The notes: generated by a model from the sequence alone, not told the origin. Counted from the first letter of the stretch, positions 18,560-27,914 are shown. The stretch: DNA of 60,015 bases from Bowdeniella nasicola (GCA_030537895.1 JAUNVA010000012.1:1-60015); one strand, 5' to 3'. Numbers and translations are program-made.

Positions 18560-20860
18560 ATGAATGCTGAAGCCACCCGTAAGGACGGGCTCGCCGTCGC
18601 CCTCTTGTGTCTCGCGATCGTCGTCGCGATCCGCGAGTGGTTCTCCCTTTCGGGGGCGGCCGGCGCCGTCTTGCACCACGCGTCGGCGGGCGCGGTCGGG
18701 CTCCTGTCCGTTCTGCTCCCGGTGGTCTTTGTGGTGCTCGCCATCCGCCTGATCGCCCACCCAGAACGCGTCGCGGCCAACGGTCGTGTCACGATCGCGC
18801 TGACCGTCCTGCTCGGCTGCGTTGCGGGTCTCATCCACATCTTCCGCGGACGCCCCCACCTGCGGGCTGACTTCGCGGGCGTCGAGTCCGCCGGCGGCAT
18901 TGTGGGCTGGGTGTTTGGTGAGCCGCTGTCGATCCTGTTCACCGCCTACGCGGCGGTTCCGCTGCTCATCGTGCTCCTCGGCGTCTCGATCATGTCGCTG
19001 ACCGCGACTCCGCTCGCCGCGATCCCCGAATTCTTCAGGAGTAGGCGGTTCTCGGAGTCCGACGGCACGACGGCGCTGCGCAAGCGGGCGCGCAAACGCC
19101 AGGAGAGTTACGACGGCGATGAGGCATTCCGCCAGGCAGCCGAGACGGACGCGCCACCGAAGAACAAGCGGGCACGCAGACCCCGGAAGGCGAGCCCCGC
19201 CGAGGCCACCGACGTCTTCGACGCGCAGGAGCATGAGGAAGAGGGCACGCCGCTCGAACCTGAGACCGCGGTCCTGGAAGCACCCGAGATCACACCCCTG
19301 CCGGAGCGGGCCGAACAGCTCACCCTGGGGGCGGACATCATCTACGAGCTGCCGGGCGATGACATGCTGACCAAGGGAGCGCCGCACAAGGTGCGTTCGG
19401 CAGTGAACGACCGCGTCGTTGAGCGCCTCACCCAGGTCTTCGACGAGTTCTCCATCGACGCCCAAGTGACCGGCTTTTCGCGCGGACCCACCGTCACGCG
19501 CTACGAGGTGGAACTTGGCACGGGCACCAAGGTCGACCGGGTGACCCGCATGGCCAAGGACATCGCCTACGCGGTCGCCTCGGCGGACGTGCGGATCCTC
19601 TCGCCGATCCCGGGCAAGTCCGCGATCGGTATCGAAATCCCGAACGATGACCGCGAAACGGTCGCGCTCGGCGATGTCTTGCGCTCGTCCGTGGCGCGCC
19701 GCTCGACCCACCCGCTCGTCGTCGGCGTCGGGAAGGACGTCGAAGGCGGCTACGTGGTCGCGAACCTCGCGAAGATGCCCCACCTGCTCGTGGCGGGTGC
19801 GACCGGCTCCGGTAAGTCCTCCTTCGTGAACTCGATGATCACGACCATCATGATGCGTGCCACCCCCGAGGAGGTGCGCATGGTGCTCGTGGATCCGAAG
19901 CGGGTGGAGCTCACCATCTACCAGGGCATCCCGCACCTCATCACGCCGATTATCACGAACCCGAAGAAGGCCGCCGAGGCCCTGGAATGGGTCGTGCGCG
20001 AGATGGACATGCGCTATGACGACCTCGCGAGCTTCGGTTACAAGCACATCGACGAGTTCAACGCGGCGGTCCGCTCCGGGGCGGTGAAGCCGCCGCCCGG
20101 CTCGGAGCGCACACTCACGCCCTATCCCTATCTCCTGGTCATCGTGGACGAGCTCGCCGACCTCATGATGGTGGCCGCCCGCGATGTCGAGGCCTCGATC
20201 CAGCGCATCACGCAGCTCGCACGCGCCGCCGGCATCCACCTGGTGCTCGCCACCCAGCGGCCCTCAGTCGACGTTGTCACGGGCCTCATCAAGGCGAACG
20301 TGCCCTCCCGGCTCGCCTTCGCGACGTCGTCGCTGGCCGACTCGCGCGTCATCCTGGACTCGCCCGGCGCGGAGAAACTCATCGGGCAGGGCGACGCCCT
20401 GTTCCACCCGTCCGGCAAGGCGAAACCGATGCGCGTGCAGGGCGCGTGGGTCACGGAATCGGAGATCCGGCGCGTCGTCGACCACGTGAAGGCGCAGATG
20501 GAGCCCGTCTACCGCGAGGACGTGATCGAGGCGGCCCCGAAACGGACGATCGATGAGGACATCGGTGACGATCTCGACCTGCTGCTGCAGGCCGCCGAGC
20601 TCGTCATCACGTCGAATTTCGGCTCCACCTCGATGTTGCAGCGCAAACTGCGGGTCGGTTTCGCGAAGGCGGGTCGCCTCATGGACCTGCTCGAATCGCG
20701 CGACGTCGTCGGGCCGTCAGAGGGCTCGAAGGCCCGCGATGTCCTCGTACCCCCCGAAGAGCTCAACTCCGTGCTCGCCATGCTGCGCGGCGAGGACGTC
20801 GAGGAGAGCGTCGACGCCCCGGAAGGTGATGAAGACGCATGGCAGCTCACCGGTCGGTGA
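18560..20860 (+). CDS. ftsK: DNA translocase FtsK/SpoIIIE
   Basis: 766 residues. Four hydrophobic segments lie in the first ~155 residues, then a charged linker, the alpha domain, and the RecA-like motor with Walker [10 protein letters not shown] near residue 414 and [11 protein letters not shown] as Walker B. The C-terminal winged-helix gamma domain ([26 protein letters not shown]) that reads KOPS-like sequences is intact. It pumps chromosome termini through the septum. It overlaps pgsA by 22 nt. Confidence 0.96.
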   Translation: MNAEATRKDGLAVALLCLAIVVAIREWFSLSGAAGAVLHHASAGAVGLLSVLLPVVFVVLAIRLIAHPERVAANGRVTIALTVLLGCVAGLIHIFRGRPHLRADFAGVESAGGIVGWVFGEPLSILFTAYAAVPLLIVLLGVSIMSLTATPLAAIPEFFRSRRFSESDGTTALRKRARKRQESYDGDEAFRQAAETDAPPKNKRARRPRKASPAEATDVFDAQEHEEEGTPLEPETAVLEAPEITPLPERAEQLTLGADIIYELPGDDMLTKGAPHKVRSAVNDRVVERLTQVFDEFSIDAQVTGFSRGPTVTRYEVELGTGTKVDRVTRMAKDIAYAVASADVRILSPIPGKSAIGIEIPNDDRETVALGDVLRSSVARRSTHPLVVGVGKDVEGGYVVANLAKMPHLLVAGATGSGKSSFVNSMITTIMMRATPEEVRMVLVDPKRVELTIYQGIPHLITPIITNPKKAAEALEWVVREMDMRYDDLASFGYKHIDEFNAAVRSGAVKPPPGSERTLTPYPYLLVIVDELADLMMVAARDVEASIQRITQLARAAGIHLVLATQRPSVDVVTGLIKANVPSRLAFATSSLADSRVILDSPGAEKLIGQGDALFHPSGKAKPMRVQGAWVTESEIRRVVDHVKAQMEPVYREDVIEAAPKRTIDEDIGDDLDLLLQAAELVITSNFGSTSMLQRKLRVGFAKAGRLMDLLESRDVVGPSEGSKARDVLVPPEELNSVLAMLRGEDVEESVDAPEGDEDAWQLTGR

Positions 20861-21411
20861 ATGTGAACCTCCCGAACGCCCTCACGCTCGGGCGCATTGC
20901 TCTCGTGCCCGTCTTCATCTGGCTCTACCTCGCCGGGGGGACGGGCAACCGGATTGCCGCCACCCTCGTGTTTATGGTCGCGGCGGCAACCGATCAACTG
21001 GACGGCCACCTCGCGCGCTCGCGCAACCTCGAAACGGACTTCGGGCGGATCGCCGACCCGATCGCGGACAAGGCGCTCGTCGGGGCGGCCCTCGTCCTCC
21101 TGTCCGCCGCGCATTTCGTGCCCTGGTGGGTCACAATCCTGATCCTCATCCGCGAGCTCGGCATCACGGCCCTGCGTTTCGTGATGATCCGCCGCCAGGT
21201 GATGGCCGCCTCGAAGGGCGGCAAGCTCAAGACCGTCACCCAGATGCTCTTTATCTGGCTGCTCCTCATCCCGTGGCACGGATTCGTCGGCCAGGCGACG
21301 GCCGACGTCGTCGTCACCATCGCCCACGTCATCATGTACGTGGCGCTCGCGATCACCGTCCTCACGGGGGTGCAGTACTGCGTGGACGCCTACCGGATCG
21401 CGCATGAGTGA
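20839..21411 (+). CDS. pgsA: CDP-diacylglycerol--glycerol-3-phosphate 3-phosphatidyltransferase
   Basis: 190 residues, a membrane CDP-alcohol phosphotransferase making phosphatidylglycerol phosphate. The family motif DG(x)2AR(x)8G(x)3D(x)3D is exact, starting at DGHLAR and ending at DPIAD. N-terminal [18 protein letters not shown] is typical. Both ends overlap neighbours (22 nt with ftsK, 8 nt with cinA), so it is part of the ftsK operon. Confidence 0.94.
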   Translation: MAAHRSVNVNLPNALTLGRIALVPVFIWLYLAGGTGNRIAATLVFMVAAATDQLDGHLARSRNLETDFGRIADPIADKALVGAALVLLSAAHFVPWWVTILILIRELGITALRFVMIRRQVMAASKGGKLKTVTQMLFIWLLLIPWHGFVGQATADVVVTIAHVIMYVALAITVLTGVQYCVDAYRIAHE

Positions 21412-21892
21412 TCTCACCGCTAAGGCCCACCACGTCGCGACGGCGCTGAAGGGCACGACCCTCGGGTGCGCCGAATCGCTGACCGCGGGCCTCGTCACGT
21501 CGAGCCTCGCGAGCGTGCCGGGCATATCCGAGATCCTGCGCGGCGGCGTCGTCTGCTACGCGACCGACATCAAGTGGCAGGTCCTCGGCGTGGACAAATC
21601 GCTGCTGGCCCGGCACGGGCCCGTGCACCCGCAGGTGGCGGCCCAGCTCGCCCGAGGCGCGGCACGGGTGCTTGGCGCCGAGTTCGGGCTCGCGACGACG
21701 GGTGTCGCGGGGCCGGGCTCCGCGTGGGGCAAGGAGGCGGGCACCGTCTTCGTCGCGGCCGCCCGCGGCCACCACCTGCTCGTGCGCGAATTGACGATCG
21801 AGGGGGACCGCGAGCGGGTGCGGACCATCTCTGCCGGTGCCGCCCTCGACCTCGTGGCGAGCCTGGGAGAACAGCTCGAGTCGCCCAGCTAG
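21404..21892 (+). CDS. pncC: CinA C-terminal-type nicotinamide-nucleotide amidase
   Basis: 162 residues, only the CinA C-terminal domain that deamidates nicotinamide mononucleotide in pyridine-nucleotide recycling. GCAESLTAGLVTSSLASVPG and GVAGPG are the family motifs. The N-terminal MoaB-like half of full CinA is absent, which is normal at this locus in actinobacteria (pgsA-cinA-clgR-recA). Confidence 0.9.
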   Translation: MSDLTAKAHHVATALKGTTLGCAESLTAGLVTSSLASVPGISEILRGGVVCYATDIKWQVLGVDKSLLARHGPVHPQVAAQLARGAARVLGAEFGLATTGVAGPGSAWGKEAGTVFVAAARGHHLLVRELTIEGDRERVRTISAGAALDLVASLGEQLESPS

Positions 21893-22204
21893 CGCCCCGC
21901 GCCGGTGGCTGCGGGCCCTGTGCCCGCGATACCGGACAGTCTCACCCGTCACTGCTTGAGAACGGGCGCCAATTCCCGCTAACCTTCGAGGCGGCGGGCG
22001 TTTGGCGCCGCCCGCAAGGGGCCGCGCAGTGGTACCGCTGCCCGGTACTCGGCGGCACGCCGGGGCGTACGGCCCGTTGCCCGCCCTCCGTCCCGGCGTG
22101 CCGAGACCGGCACGCCGCTATCCGCGCCGGTGGCCGCGGGCGCCCAGAGGGGCATCGCACCGATCCGGTTGTGGGCCTCGGGAACAAATTCGGGCCCGCG
22201 TGTG
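21893..22204. other. Non-coding gap between pncC and clgR with repeats and hairpin
   Basis: A 312-bp GC-rich stretch with no credible gene. It holds an 18-bp near-perfect direct repeat (21899-21916 and 22124-22141, one mismatch) and a perfect 9-bp hairpin, CGGCGTGCC 22094-22102 with GGCACGCCG 22109-22117 (loop GAGACC). GCGGGC / GCCCGC just after pncC could act as a weak terminator. No T-tract follows either stem. Confidence 0.45.
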
Positions 22205-22210
22205 TTAGGT
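22205..22210 (+). promoter_or_regulatory. Possible -10 element of clgR
   Basis: TTAGGT, overlapping the AT-rich TATAGAT, is 6 nt before GTG 22217 and 9 nt before ATG 22220; both are in frame. A leaderless or near-leaderless mRNA is suggested. Confidence 0.4.
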
Positions 22211-22219
22211 ATAGATGTG

Positions 22220-22597
22220 ATGAAGAATTCCACCCACCCGGGTTTCCGTACTCGCCCGCGCACCTCCACGCGGCCGCAGCCGCGCCCGCCGCGGCCCGAG
22301 CCGATCGTGCTGCGCGAGGTCATCGGCTCTGTGCTGCGTGAGATCCGGCTCGACCAAGGCCGGACCCTGCGGGAGGTCTCATCGGCCGCCCAGGTCTCCC
22401 TCGGCTATCTCTCCGAGGTGGAGCGCGGCCAGAAGGAAGCCTCCAGCGAACTGCTCTCCGCCATCTGTGCGGCCCTCGCCATCCCGCTGTCCCACTTCCT
22501 GAAGGACGTGGCGCTGCGCGTCAACGCCGCCGAACAGGCGGCCCTCGTCGTCGTTCCGGACACGGTTCCGGACGACCTCGCGATGCCGCGCGCCTGA
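22220..22597 (+). CDS. clgR: ClgR-type helix-turn-helix transcriptional regulator
   Basis: 125 residues. An XRE-type HTH lies at about residues 33-88 ([17 protein letters not shown].. [16 protein letters not shown]), the sequence family of ClgR, which activates clp protease and other stress genes in Streptomyces, Corynebacterium and Mycobacterium. Position between cinA and DUF3046-recA matches that gene. The N-terminal ~30 residues are basic and Pro-rich. Start could be GTG 22217 or ATG 22220. I could not find a convincing ClgR box upstream. Confidence 0.85.
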   Translation: MKNSTHPGFRTRPRTSTRPQPRPPRPEPIVLREVIGSVLREIRLDQGRTLREVSSAAQVSLGYLSEVERGQKEASSELLSAICAALAIPLSHFLKDVALRVNAAEQAALVVVPDTVPDDLAMPRA

Positions 22598-22598
22598 C

Positions 22599-22826
22599 GT
22601 GCGCCGCTCGGAACTTGCCGAGGCCCTCACCGCCTGCTTCGGCGCGGCCTACGGTTCCTCTCTTGCCGCCGATCTCGCCCTGCCCGGCCTCGGCGGACGC
22701 ACTGTGAACCAGGCGCTGGAGGACGGCGAGGACGTCGACGCCGTCTGGGCAGCGTTCTGTACGGAGATGGACGCGGGCGAGGACGTGCGCTGGTATCACC
22801 GCTCGACACGCCGAAAGCACACCTAA
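22599..22826 (+). CDS. DUF3046 family protein
   Basis: 75 residues from a GTG one base after the clgR stop. LAADLALPGLGGRTVNQALEDGEDVDAVWAAFC matches the small actinobacterial DUF3046 proteins that sit immediately before recA. Function unknown; tight coupling with clgR suggests co-expression. Confidence 0.85.
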   Translation: MRRSELAEALTACFGAAYGSSLAADLALPGLGGRTVNQALEDGEDVDAVWAAFCTEMDAGEDVRWYHRSTRRKHT

Positions 22827-22828
22827 GA

Positions 22829-22844
22829 TCGAACACCTGTTCGG
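22829..22844. promoter_or_regulatory. LexA (SOS) box of recA
   Basis: TCGAACACCTGTTCGG fits the actinobacterial SOS consensus TCGAACRNNNGTTCGA at 12 of 13 specified positions. It lies 3 nt after the DUF3046 stop and just upstream of the -10 element, so bound LexA would cover the -35 region. Confidence 0.88.
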
Positions 22845-22846
22845 GG

Positions 22847-22852
22847 TATAGT
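22847..22852 (+). promoter_or_regulatory. -10 element of recA
   Basis: TATAGT, 3 bp after the SOS box. The transcript would have a leader of about 140 nt before ATG 23001; I see no defined structure in it. Confidence 0.6.
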
Positions 22853-23000
22853 GACGTCCGGAACCGCCGGGGCTGTGGATAGCCCCGCGATGATGTCGGT
22901 GGTCGGGCATACGTTGGGTTCCGGGACCGCTCGGAGAGGGCGGCCCCTTCCGAGACCAGCATTGGACACCGGCGGAGAGCCGGATGGAGAAAGGACCCCC

Positions 23001-24038
23001 ATGGCTGCAGCTCAAGCTGATCGCTCGAAGGCGCTGGAAGCGGCGCTCGCGCAGATTGATAAGAATTTCGGTAAGGGCTCGGTGATGCGCCTGGGGGATG
23101 ACACACGCCCACCCGTCTCTGTGATCCCGACCGGCTCCGTCGCACTCGACGTCGCCCTCGGCATTGGCGGCCTGCCGCGTGGGCGGGTCGTCGAGATCTA
23201 CGGCCCTGAATCCTCCGGTAAGACCACGGTGGCCCTGCACGCCGTTGCCTCCGCGCAGAAGAACGGCGGCGTCGCCGCCTTCATCGACGCCGAGCACGCC
23301 CTCGACCCGGAATACGCGAAGCGTCTCGGCGTGGACACCGACGCCCTGCTCGTTTCTCAGCCGGACACCGGCGAACAGGCCCTCGAAATCACCGACATGC
23401 TGATCCGCTCGGGTGCCCTCGACATCATCGTGATCGACTCGGTCGCCGCCCTCGTGCCGAAGGCAGAGATCGACGGCGAGATGGGGGACTCCCACGTCGG
23501 GTTGCAGGCCCGCCTCATGAGTCAGGCGCTGCGTAAGATTACCGGCGCTCTCTCGGCGTCGGGTACCACCGCGATTTTCATCAATCAGCTGCGTGAGAAG
23601 ATCGGCGTCTTCTTCGGCTCCCCAGAGACCACCACGGGCGGCAAGGCCCTGAAGTTCTATTCCTCGGTCCGCATGGATGTGCGTCGTATCGAGACCCTGA
23701 AGGAAGGTTCGGAACCGGTCGGTAACCGAACGAAGGTGAAGATCGTCAAGAACAAGATGGCTCCGCCCTTCAAGCAGGCCGAGTTCGACATCCTCTACGG
23801 CCAAGGGATCTCGCGCGAAGGTAGCCTCATTGACCTCGGCGTCGACAACGGGATCGTCCGCAAGTCCGGTTCCTGGTTCACCTACGATGGCGACCAGCTG
23901 GGCCAGGGCAAGGAGAACGTGCGCCGCTTCTTGAAGGACAACCCCGAACTCGCGGCCGAGATCGAACACAAGATCCTCACGACCCTCGGGATCATCACGG
24001 AGCCCGAGAGCGCCGAGGACGTCCCGGCCAAGGCCTAA
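23001..24038 (+). CDS. recA: Recombinase RecA
   Basis: 345 residues; binds ssDNA for strand exchange and activates LexA self-cleavage. Walker A GPESSGKT at residues 68-75, [12 protein letters not shown] and INQLREKIG are all present. There is no intein, unlike recA of M. tuberculosis. The ATG at 23001 has the AGAAAGGA ribosome-binding site; the frame is open to 22851 but that is the leader. recX starts 4 nt after the stop. Confidence 0.98.
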   Translation: MAAAQADRSKALEAALAQIDKNFGKGSVMRLGDDTRPPVSVIPTGSVALDVALGIGGLPRGRVVEIYGPESSGKTTVALHAVASAQKNGGVAAFIDAEHALDPEYAKRLGVDTDALLVSQPDTGEQALEITDMLIRSGALDIIVIDSVAALVPKAEIDGEMGDSHVGLQARLMSQALRKITGALSASGTTAIFINQLREKIGVFFGSPETTTGGKALKFYSSVRMDVRRIETLKEGSEPVGNRTKVKIVKNKMAPPFKQAEFDILYGQGISREGSLIDLGVDNGIVRKSGSWFTYDGDQLGQGKENVRRFLKDNPELAAEIEHKILTTLGIITEPESAEDVPAKA

Positions 24039-24042
24039 CACG

Positions 24043-24549
24043 ATGGGGGAATACCAGGTCCCCGGCGTTGACGAGGACTGGCCCGCCATCGAGGCGGCTC
24101 GGACGATCGCTCTGAACCGGCTGGACCGGGCCCCGGCTACCCGTAGCCAGGTACGTGAGGCCATGCTGAAGCGCGACGTCGAGGCAGATGTGGCAGACCG
24201 GGTGCTCGATCGGCTCGAAGCGGTCGGGCTGATCGATGACGCCGCCTACGCGGCCGCACTGGTACGCACGAGGCACCGCGAGCGCCAGCTCGCCCGCCGC
24301 GCGATCGCCCACGAGCTGGCCGCGAAGGGAATCACGGGTACGACCGCCGAGGCCGCCCTGGCACAGATCGATGCCGAGGACGAGCTCGAGGCGGCGCGGG
24401 CCGTCGTCGCAAAGAAGTTACGTCTCGCCTCGATGGCGCGGGTACCGCGTGCCACGCGCCAGCGCCGGCTCGCCGGTGTGCTCGGACGCAAGGGTTTCGA
24501 CGCCGAGATCACCTACCGGGTCATCCGCGAGGCGCTTAGCGACTCCTAG
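24043..24549 (+). CDS. recX: RecA regulatory protein RecX
   Basis: 168 residues made of three-helix repeats; RecX caps and inhibits RecA filaments. RLEAVGLIDDAAYAAALVR and the repeated R-x-L-A-R-R-A-I pattern are typical. It lies 4 nt behind recA, so it shares the SOS promoter. Confidence 0.92.
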   Translation: MGEYQVPGVDEDWPAIEAARTIALNRLDRAPATRSQVREAMLKRDVEADVADRVLDRLEAVGLIDDAAYAAALVRTRHRERQLARRAIAHELAAKGITGTTAEAALAQIDAEDELEAARAVVAKKLRLASMARVPRATRQRRLAGVLGRKGFDAEITYRVIREALSDS

Positions 24550-24559
24550 GGCGTTGCCA

Positions 24560-24601
24560 CCGCGGCGGCGGGAGCGGCGCTCAGCGCCTGTGCTGCCGCG
24601 G
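24560..24601. terminator. Hairpin between convergent recX and gluD
   Basis: Outer stem CCGCGGCGGC (24560-24569) with GCTGCCGCGG (24592-24601, one G-U), inner stem GGCGC/GCGCC (24576-24580, 24584-24588). It sits between two genes that face each other and could stop transcription from both sides. No T-run on either side. Confidence 0.4.
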
Positions 24602-24629
24602 CACGAACGTTTCGCGGGGGATTCGGACC

Positions 24630-25499
24630 TCAGTCCGCGTCAACCACGAGGGCGGCCTGGGCAACCTCCTCGGATTGACCCCCGGTCCGCGCGGAGAGAC
24701 GGCGCGAAAGCACGTCCGCCGCGTAGGAGAGGGCCGTGTTCACCACGATGAACATGAGGGCCGCAACGATGAGCGAGGCGAGCAGGTTGCCCTGGCTCGT
24801 CCCCACGAGCCGCGCCTGCCGTAGCAGTTCGGGGTAGGCGATGATGAACCCGAGGGCGGTGTCCTTCAAGATCACCACGAGCTGGGAGACCATCGCCGGC
24901 ATCATCGAGACGAGCGCCTGGGGCAGGAGCACCGAGCGGAGAAGTTGGCTGTGCCGAAGGCCAATCGCGAGGCCCGCTTCGCGCTGGCCCGCCGGAAGGT
25001 TGTGCACCCCGGAGCGTACGAGCTCCGCGATGACCGATCCGTTGTAGAGGGTGAGGCCGAGCACGACGCCCAGAAACGGAGCGTGTTGGGAGTCGAAACT
25101 CTCGGAGGACAGCGCGAGATGGGACAGGGCGAAGTAGAAGAAGATCATCATCACGAGCACGGGCACGGCCCGGAAAAACTCGACGATGATGCCGCTCACC
25201 CAACGGATCGGGGCAATTGCCGATAGGCGGCCCACCCCGAGGAGGATCCCGAGGGCGTTCGAGGTAACGATCGCGATGCCGGCCGCCTTCAGGGTGGCGA
25301 CAAGGCCTGGGATCAGGTAGTTGGACCAAACGGAGGATGTGAGGAAGGGCGTCCAGCGGGCTGTCGACAGCTGCCCCTTGGCCACGAGGATCCACACGAT
25401 GATCCCTGTGATCGCAAGGATGATGGCGAGTCCGAGCGCGTTAATGATCGCGAGTGTGCGCCGGCCTCGCGGACCGGGAACGTCGAAAAGCTCGTTCAT
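24630..25499 (-). CDS. gluD: Glutamate-type amino-acid ABC transporter permease
   Basis: 289 residues with an N-terminal membrane segment and the HisM-type permease domain; the coupling (EAA) motif is AGLAIGLRHSQLLRSVLLPQAL. Last gene of a four-gene operon arranged ATPase, binding protein, permease, permease, the order of Corynebacterium gluABCD. It overlaps gluC by 4 nt. Imports glutamate or a similar polar amino acid; exact substrate inferred from the arrangement. Confidence 0.88.
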   Translation of the reverse strand: MNELFDVPGPRGRRTLAIINALGLAIILAITGIIVWILVAKGQLSTARWTPFLTSSVWSNYLIPGLVATLKAAGIAIVTSNALGILLGVGRLSAIAPIRWVSGIIVEFFRAVPVLVMMIFFYFALSHLALSSESFDSQHAPFLGVVLGLTLYNGSVIAELVRSGVHNLPAGQREAGLAIGLRHSQLLRSVLLPQALVSMMPAMVSQLVVILKDTALGFIIAYPELLRQARLVGTSQGNLLASLIVAALMFIVVNTALSYAADVLSRRLSARTGGQSEEVAQAALVVDAD

Positions 25500-26161
25500 C
25501 GAGACACCGCCAATCGCCGAGAGAGGAACGTGAAGAGCAGGCCCATCGGGAACACGATGACGACGAAGCCGAGCGCGATGACGAGAAAGATCGCGAGTCC
25601 CTGGTCGGGAGAAAACTCGATCATTTGCTGCATCACGGTAGAAGCTTGCAAAACCGAGGCGGCAGCGGCGACCGTCGTGTTCTTCGTCAACGCGATGAGG
25701 GTATTACCGAGGGGGGCGATGGCGCCGCGGAAAGCCTGCGGCAGGATGACGAGCTGCACGCTCTGCGCGAAGTTGAGGCCGATCGAGCGGGCGGCCTCGG
25801 ACTGGCCGACGGGAATGGTGTTAAACCCGGAGCGCAGCGATTCACACACGAACGCGGAGGTGTACAACGACAGGCCGATGACGGCCATCCAAAAGTTGTT
25901 GCGTGCCAGGTCATCACTGACATTGACACCGAGCTGGCCCCACAAGACCATCCAGCACCCGAAGATGATGAGGGTGAGCGGGGTATTGCGCACGAGTGTG
26001 ACGTAGGTGGTGCCGGCAAACCGGAGAGCCGGAGAGGGGGAGATCCGCAGAACAGCGAGGACCGTGCCGAGCACGAGCGCGCATATCGCCGAGGCCAGCG
26101 TCAACTGGATATTGACCAGGAACGCGCCAAGCACGTCGTACTGGCTGAGCAGTTCGCTCAC
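25496..26161 (-). CDS. gluC: Glutamate-type amino-acid ABC transporter permease
   Basis: 221 residues, five or so membrane segments, with the coupling motif SEAARSIGLNFAQSVQLVILPQAFR. Partner of gluD in the heterodimeric channel. 26 nt downstream of gluB. Confidence 0.88.
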   Translation of the reverse strand: MSELLSQYDVLGAFLVNIQLTLASAICALVLGTVLAVLRISPSPALRFAGTTYVTLVRNTPLTLIIFGCWMVLWGQLGVNVSDDLARNNFWMAVIGLSLYTSAFVCESLRSGFNTIPVGQSEAARSIGLNFAQSVQLVILPQAFRGAIAPLGNTLIALTKNTTVAAAASVLQASTVMQQMIEFSPDQGLAIFLVIALGFVVIVFPMGLLFTFLSRRLAVSR

Positions 26162-26187
26162 GGGATCTCCCTCCTCTCCGAGCCGAT

Positions 26188-27024
26188 TTATGAGCAGTTT
26201 CCGCCCGGCGTGGGGGGATTCTGATCCGGATTCGGCGTGTAGGCCTCACCGAGGGAGTCCTTCAAGAAAGTCTCCCAGCTGCCGTCCTCGATCATCGAGG
26301 TGAGGGCCTCATTGACCTTTTCGCACATCTCGGAGTCCTTCTTCACGCCGATGCCGTAGTTCTCCTCAGAGAAGGGCTCACCGACGAGCTTCAGCTTCCC
26401 GGCGTATTGCTCCTGGGCGGCAAAGCCCGCAAGAATCGAGTCGTCGGTGGTGACGGCATCCACGGTGCCTGAGGCAAGTAGCTCCACGCATTCGGAGTAG
26501 CCTTGGGCCTCCTGCAACTGGACACCCGCTGCGTACTCTTCCTTGATGCGTTCGGCCGGAGTGGAACCAGCGACCGAACACAACTTCTTACCGTCGAGGG
26601 TCTCGGGCCCGGTGATGTCCGCCGTCGCGTCCTGCACGAGCAGGCCCTGGCCCGCGACCAGATAGGGGCCGGCGAAGGAGACGCGCTCCTTGCGCGAGTC
26701 GGTGATCGAGTAGGTGGCGACAATCATGTCGACCTGGCCGTTCTCGATCATGTTTTCGCGCTGCGCGGACACGGACTCGACCCAGGTGATCTGGTCCTCG
26801 GAGTAGCCGAGCTTCTCCGCGACATAGCGGGCGACGTCGACGTCGAAGCCGTGATACTCAGCCCCCTCTTTTAAGCCGAGGCCCGGCTGGTCGAACTTGA
26901 TACCAACGGTGATGCCTTCACCGTTTTCGCCGCTGTCCGCGCCGTCGCCACCGTCGTTTCCTCCGCCGCATCCGGCTAGGGCGAGGCTGGCCGCCGCGAG
27001 GCCGGCCACAATCGTCAGTCTCAT
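26188..27024 (-). CDS. gluB: Amino-acid ABC transporter substrate-binding lipoprotein
   Basis: 278 residues. A clean lipoprotein signal peptide (LAAASLALAGC, acylated Cys at residue 19) and a Gly/Asp-rich linker lead into a family-3 solute-binding domain (GFDVDVARYVAEKLGY, DMIVATYSITDSRKERVSFAGPY). The RxxxVxF region with Arg and the Asp near the C-terminal lobe fit binding of an alpha-amino acid. AAGGAG precedes the ATG on the minus strand. Confidence 0.93.
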   Translation of the reverse strand: MRLTIVAGLAAASLALAGCGGGNDGGDGADSGENGEGITVGIKFDQPGLGLKEGAEYHGFDVDVARYVAEKLGYSEDQITWVESVSAQRENMIENGQVDMIVATYSITDSRKERVSFAGPYLVAGQGLLVQDATADITGPETLDGKKLCSVAGSTPAERIKEEYAAGVQLQEAQGYSECVELLASGTVDAVTTDDSILAGFAAQEQYAGKLKLVGEPFSEENYGIGVKKDSEMCEKVNEALTSMIEDGSWETFLKDSLGEAYTPNPDQNPPTPGGNCS

Positions 27025-27037
27025 AGGTCTGCTCCTT

Positions 27038-27781
27038 TTAATGGGTGATGAGCTTGGACAGGAAGTCCTTCGCCCGCTCGGTTGTCGGATTCGTGAAGAA
27101 GGTGTGGGGGTCGGCGCGCTCCACGATCGCGCCGTCGGCCATGAACACCACGCGGTCGGCGGCCTTCCGGGCGAAACCCATCTCGTGGGTGACCACGATC
27201 ATCGTCATGCCCGCGGACGCCAGGTCCGTCATGACATCCAGAACCTCGTTGATCATTTCGGGGTCCAGCGCCGAGGTGGGCTCATCAAAGAGCATGACCT
27301 TCGGATCCATGGCGAGGGAGCGCGCGATGGCGACCCGCTGCTGCTGGCCGCCGGACAGTTGCGCGGGCAGTTTGTGTGCCTGGTTGGCCACGCCCACGCG
27401 GTCGAGAAGATCCATCGCTTGTGCCTTGGCGTCGGCCTTCTTCATCTTGCGAACCTTCACCGGCCCGAGCATGACGTTCTCGAGGACGCTCTTGTGAGCA
27501 AACAGGTTGAAGGATTGGAACACCATGCCAACCTTCGCGCGAAGCCGCGCGAGGTCTTTGCCCTCCTCGGGCAGGCGCTCGCCGTCGATCTCGATCGTCC
27601 CCGAATCGATAGTCTCCAGCCGGTTGATGGCGCGGCACAGGGTCGACTTACCGGAACCCGAGGGACCGATCACGACGACGACCTCACCCGGGTCGATGGC
27701 GAGGGTGATGTCTTTGAGGACGTGCAGGTCACCGAAGTGCTTGTTGACGTCTCTCAAAGCGACGAGTGGCGTGGCAGTCAT
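27038..27781 (-). CDS. gluA: Amino-acid ABC transporter ATP-binding protein
   Basis: 247 residues. Walker A GPSGSGKSTL near residue 38, signature LSGGQQQRVAIARSL, Walker B VMLFDEPTSALDPE and the switch His (VVTHEMGFA) are intact; the protein belongs to the GlnQ/HisP group. First gene of gluABCD. The ATG has no obvious Shine-Dalgarno sequence. A GTGA-N6-TCAC palindrome lies 22-35 bp upstream. Confidence 0.94.
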   Translation of the reverse strand: MTATPLVALRDVNKHFGDLHVLKDITLAIDPGEVVVVIGPSGSGKSTLCRAINRLETIDSGTIEIDGERLPEEGKDLARLRAKVGMVFQSFNLFAHKSVLENVMLGPVKVRKMKKADAKAQAMDLLDRVGVANQAHKLPAQLSGGQQQRVAIARSLAMDPKVMLFDEPTSALDPEMINEVLDVMTDLASAGMTMIVVTHEMGFARKAADRVVFMADGAIVERADPHTFFTNPTTERAKDFLSKLITH

Positions 27782-27802
27782 GGGCCGACAGTACCCCAGG
27801 AG

Positions 27803-27816
27803 GTGACGCCAGTCAC
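27803..27816. promoter_or_regulatory. CRP/GlxR-type operator before gluA
   Basis: GTGA-CGCCAG-TCAC has both core half-sites of the CRP/GlxR consensus TGTGA-N6-TCACA with the right spacing; the two outer bases differ. It lies between the probable promoter and the start codon of gluA, a position suited to repression. GlxR control of gluABCD is known in Corynebacterium glutamicum. A second, imperfect repeat (ATTGGGAC 27832-27839, GTCCAAT 27856-27862) stands further upstream. Confidence 0.5.
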
Positions 27817-27908
27817 GAGGCCCCGGTCACAATTGGGACACGATTGGTGTACAAAGTCCAATACGGCATTGCTTAGCGTAGTGCTCGAAGCGCGATGGGG
27901 AATCGGTC

Positions 27909-27914
27909 TAATGT
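27909..27914 (+). promoter_or_regulatory. Possible -10 element of fhs
   Basis: TAATGT, 29 bp before the fhs ATG, followed by the ribosome-binding site GAAAGG. No clear -35. Confidence 0.4.

Noticed and set aside
17876..20239. 787-codon open frame antisense to the PfkB kinase and ftsK
   Set aside because: Its protein is His/Arg/Asp/Glu-rich with no domain and it lies opposite two well-supported genes; such frames arise from high-GC codon bias.
21960..22020. Possible ClgR operator upstream of clgR
   Set aside because: CGCTAACCTTCG near 21977 resembles only the left half of the reported ClgR motif; the right half does not fit.
21466..22341. 291-codon frame crossing pncC, the gap and clgR
   Set aside because: Out of frame with both real genes, and its Arg/Pro/Gly-rich product matches nothing recognisable.
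23001..24038. Intein in recA
   Set aside because: The protein is 345 residues with contiguous RecA motifs, so no insertion exists.
22521..24164. 547-codon open frame antisense to recA
   Set aside because: recA and recX are unmistakable on the plus strand; the antisense product shows no recognisable family.
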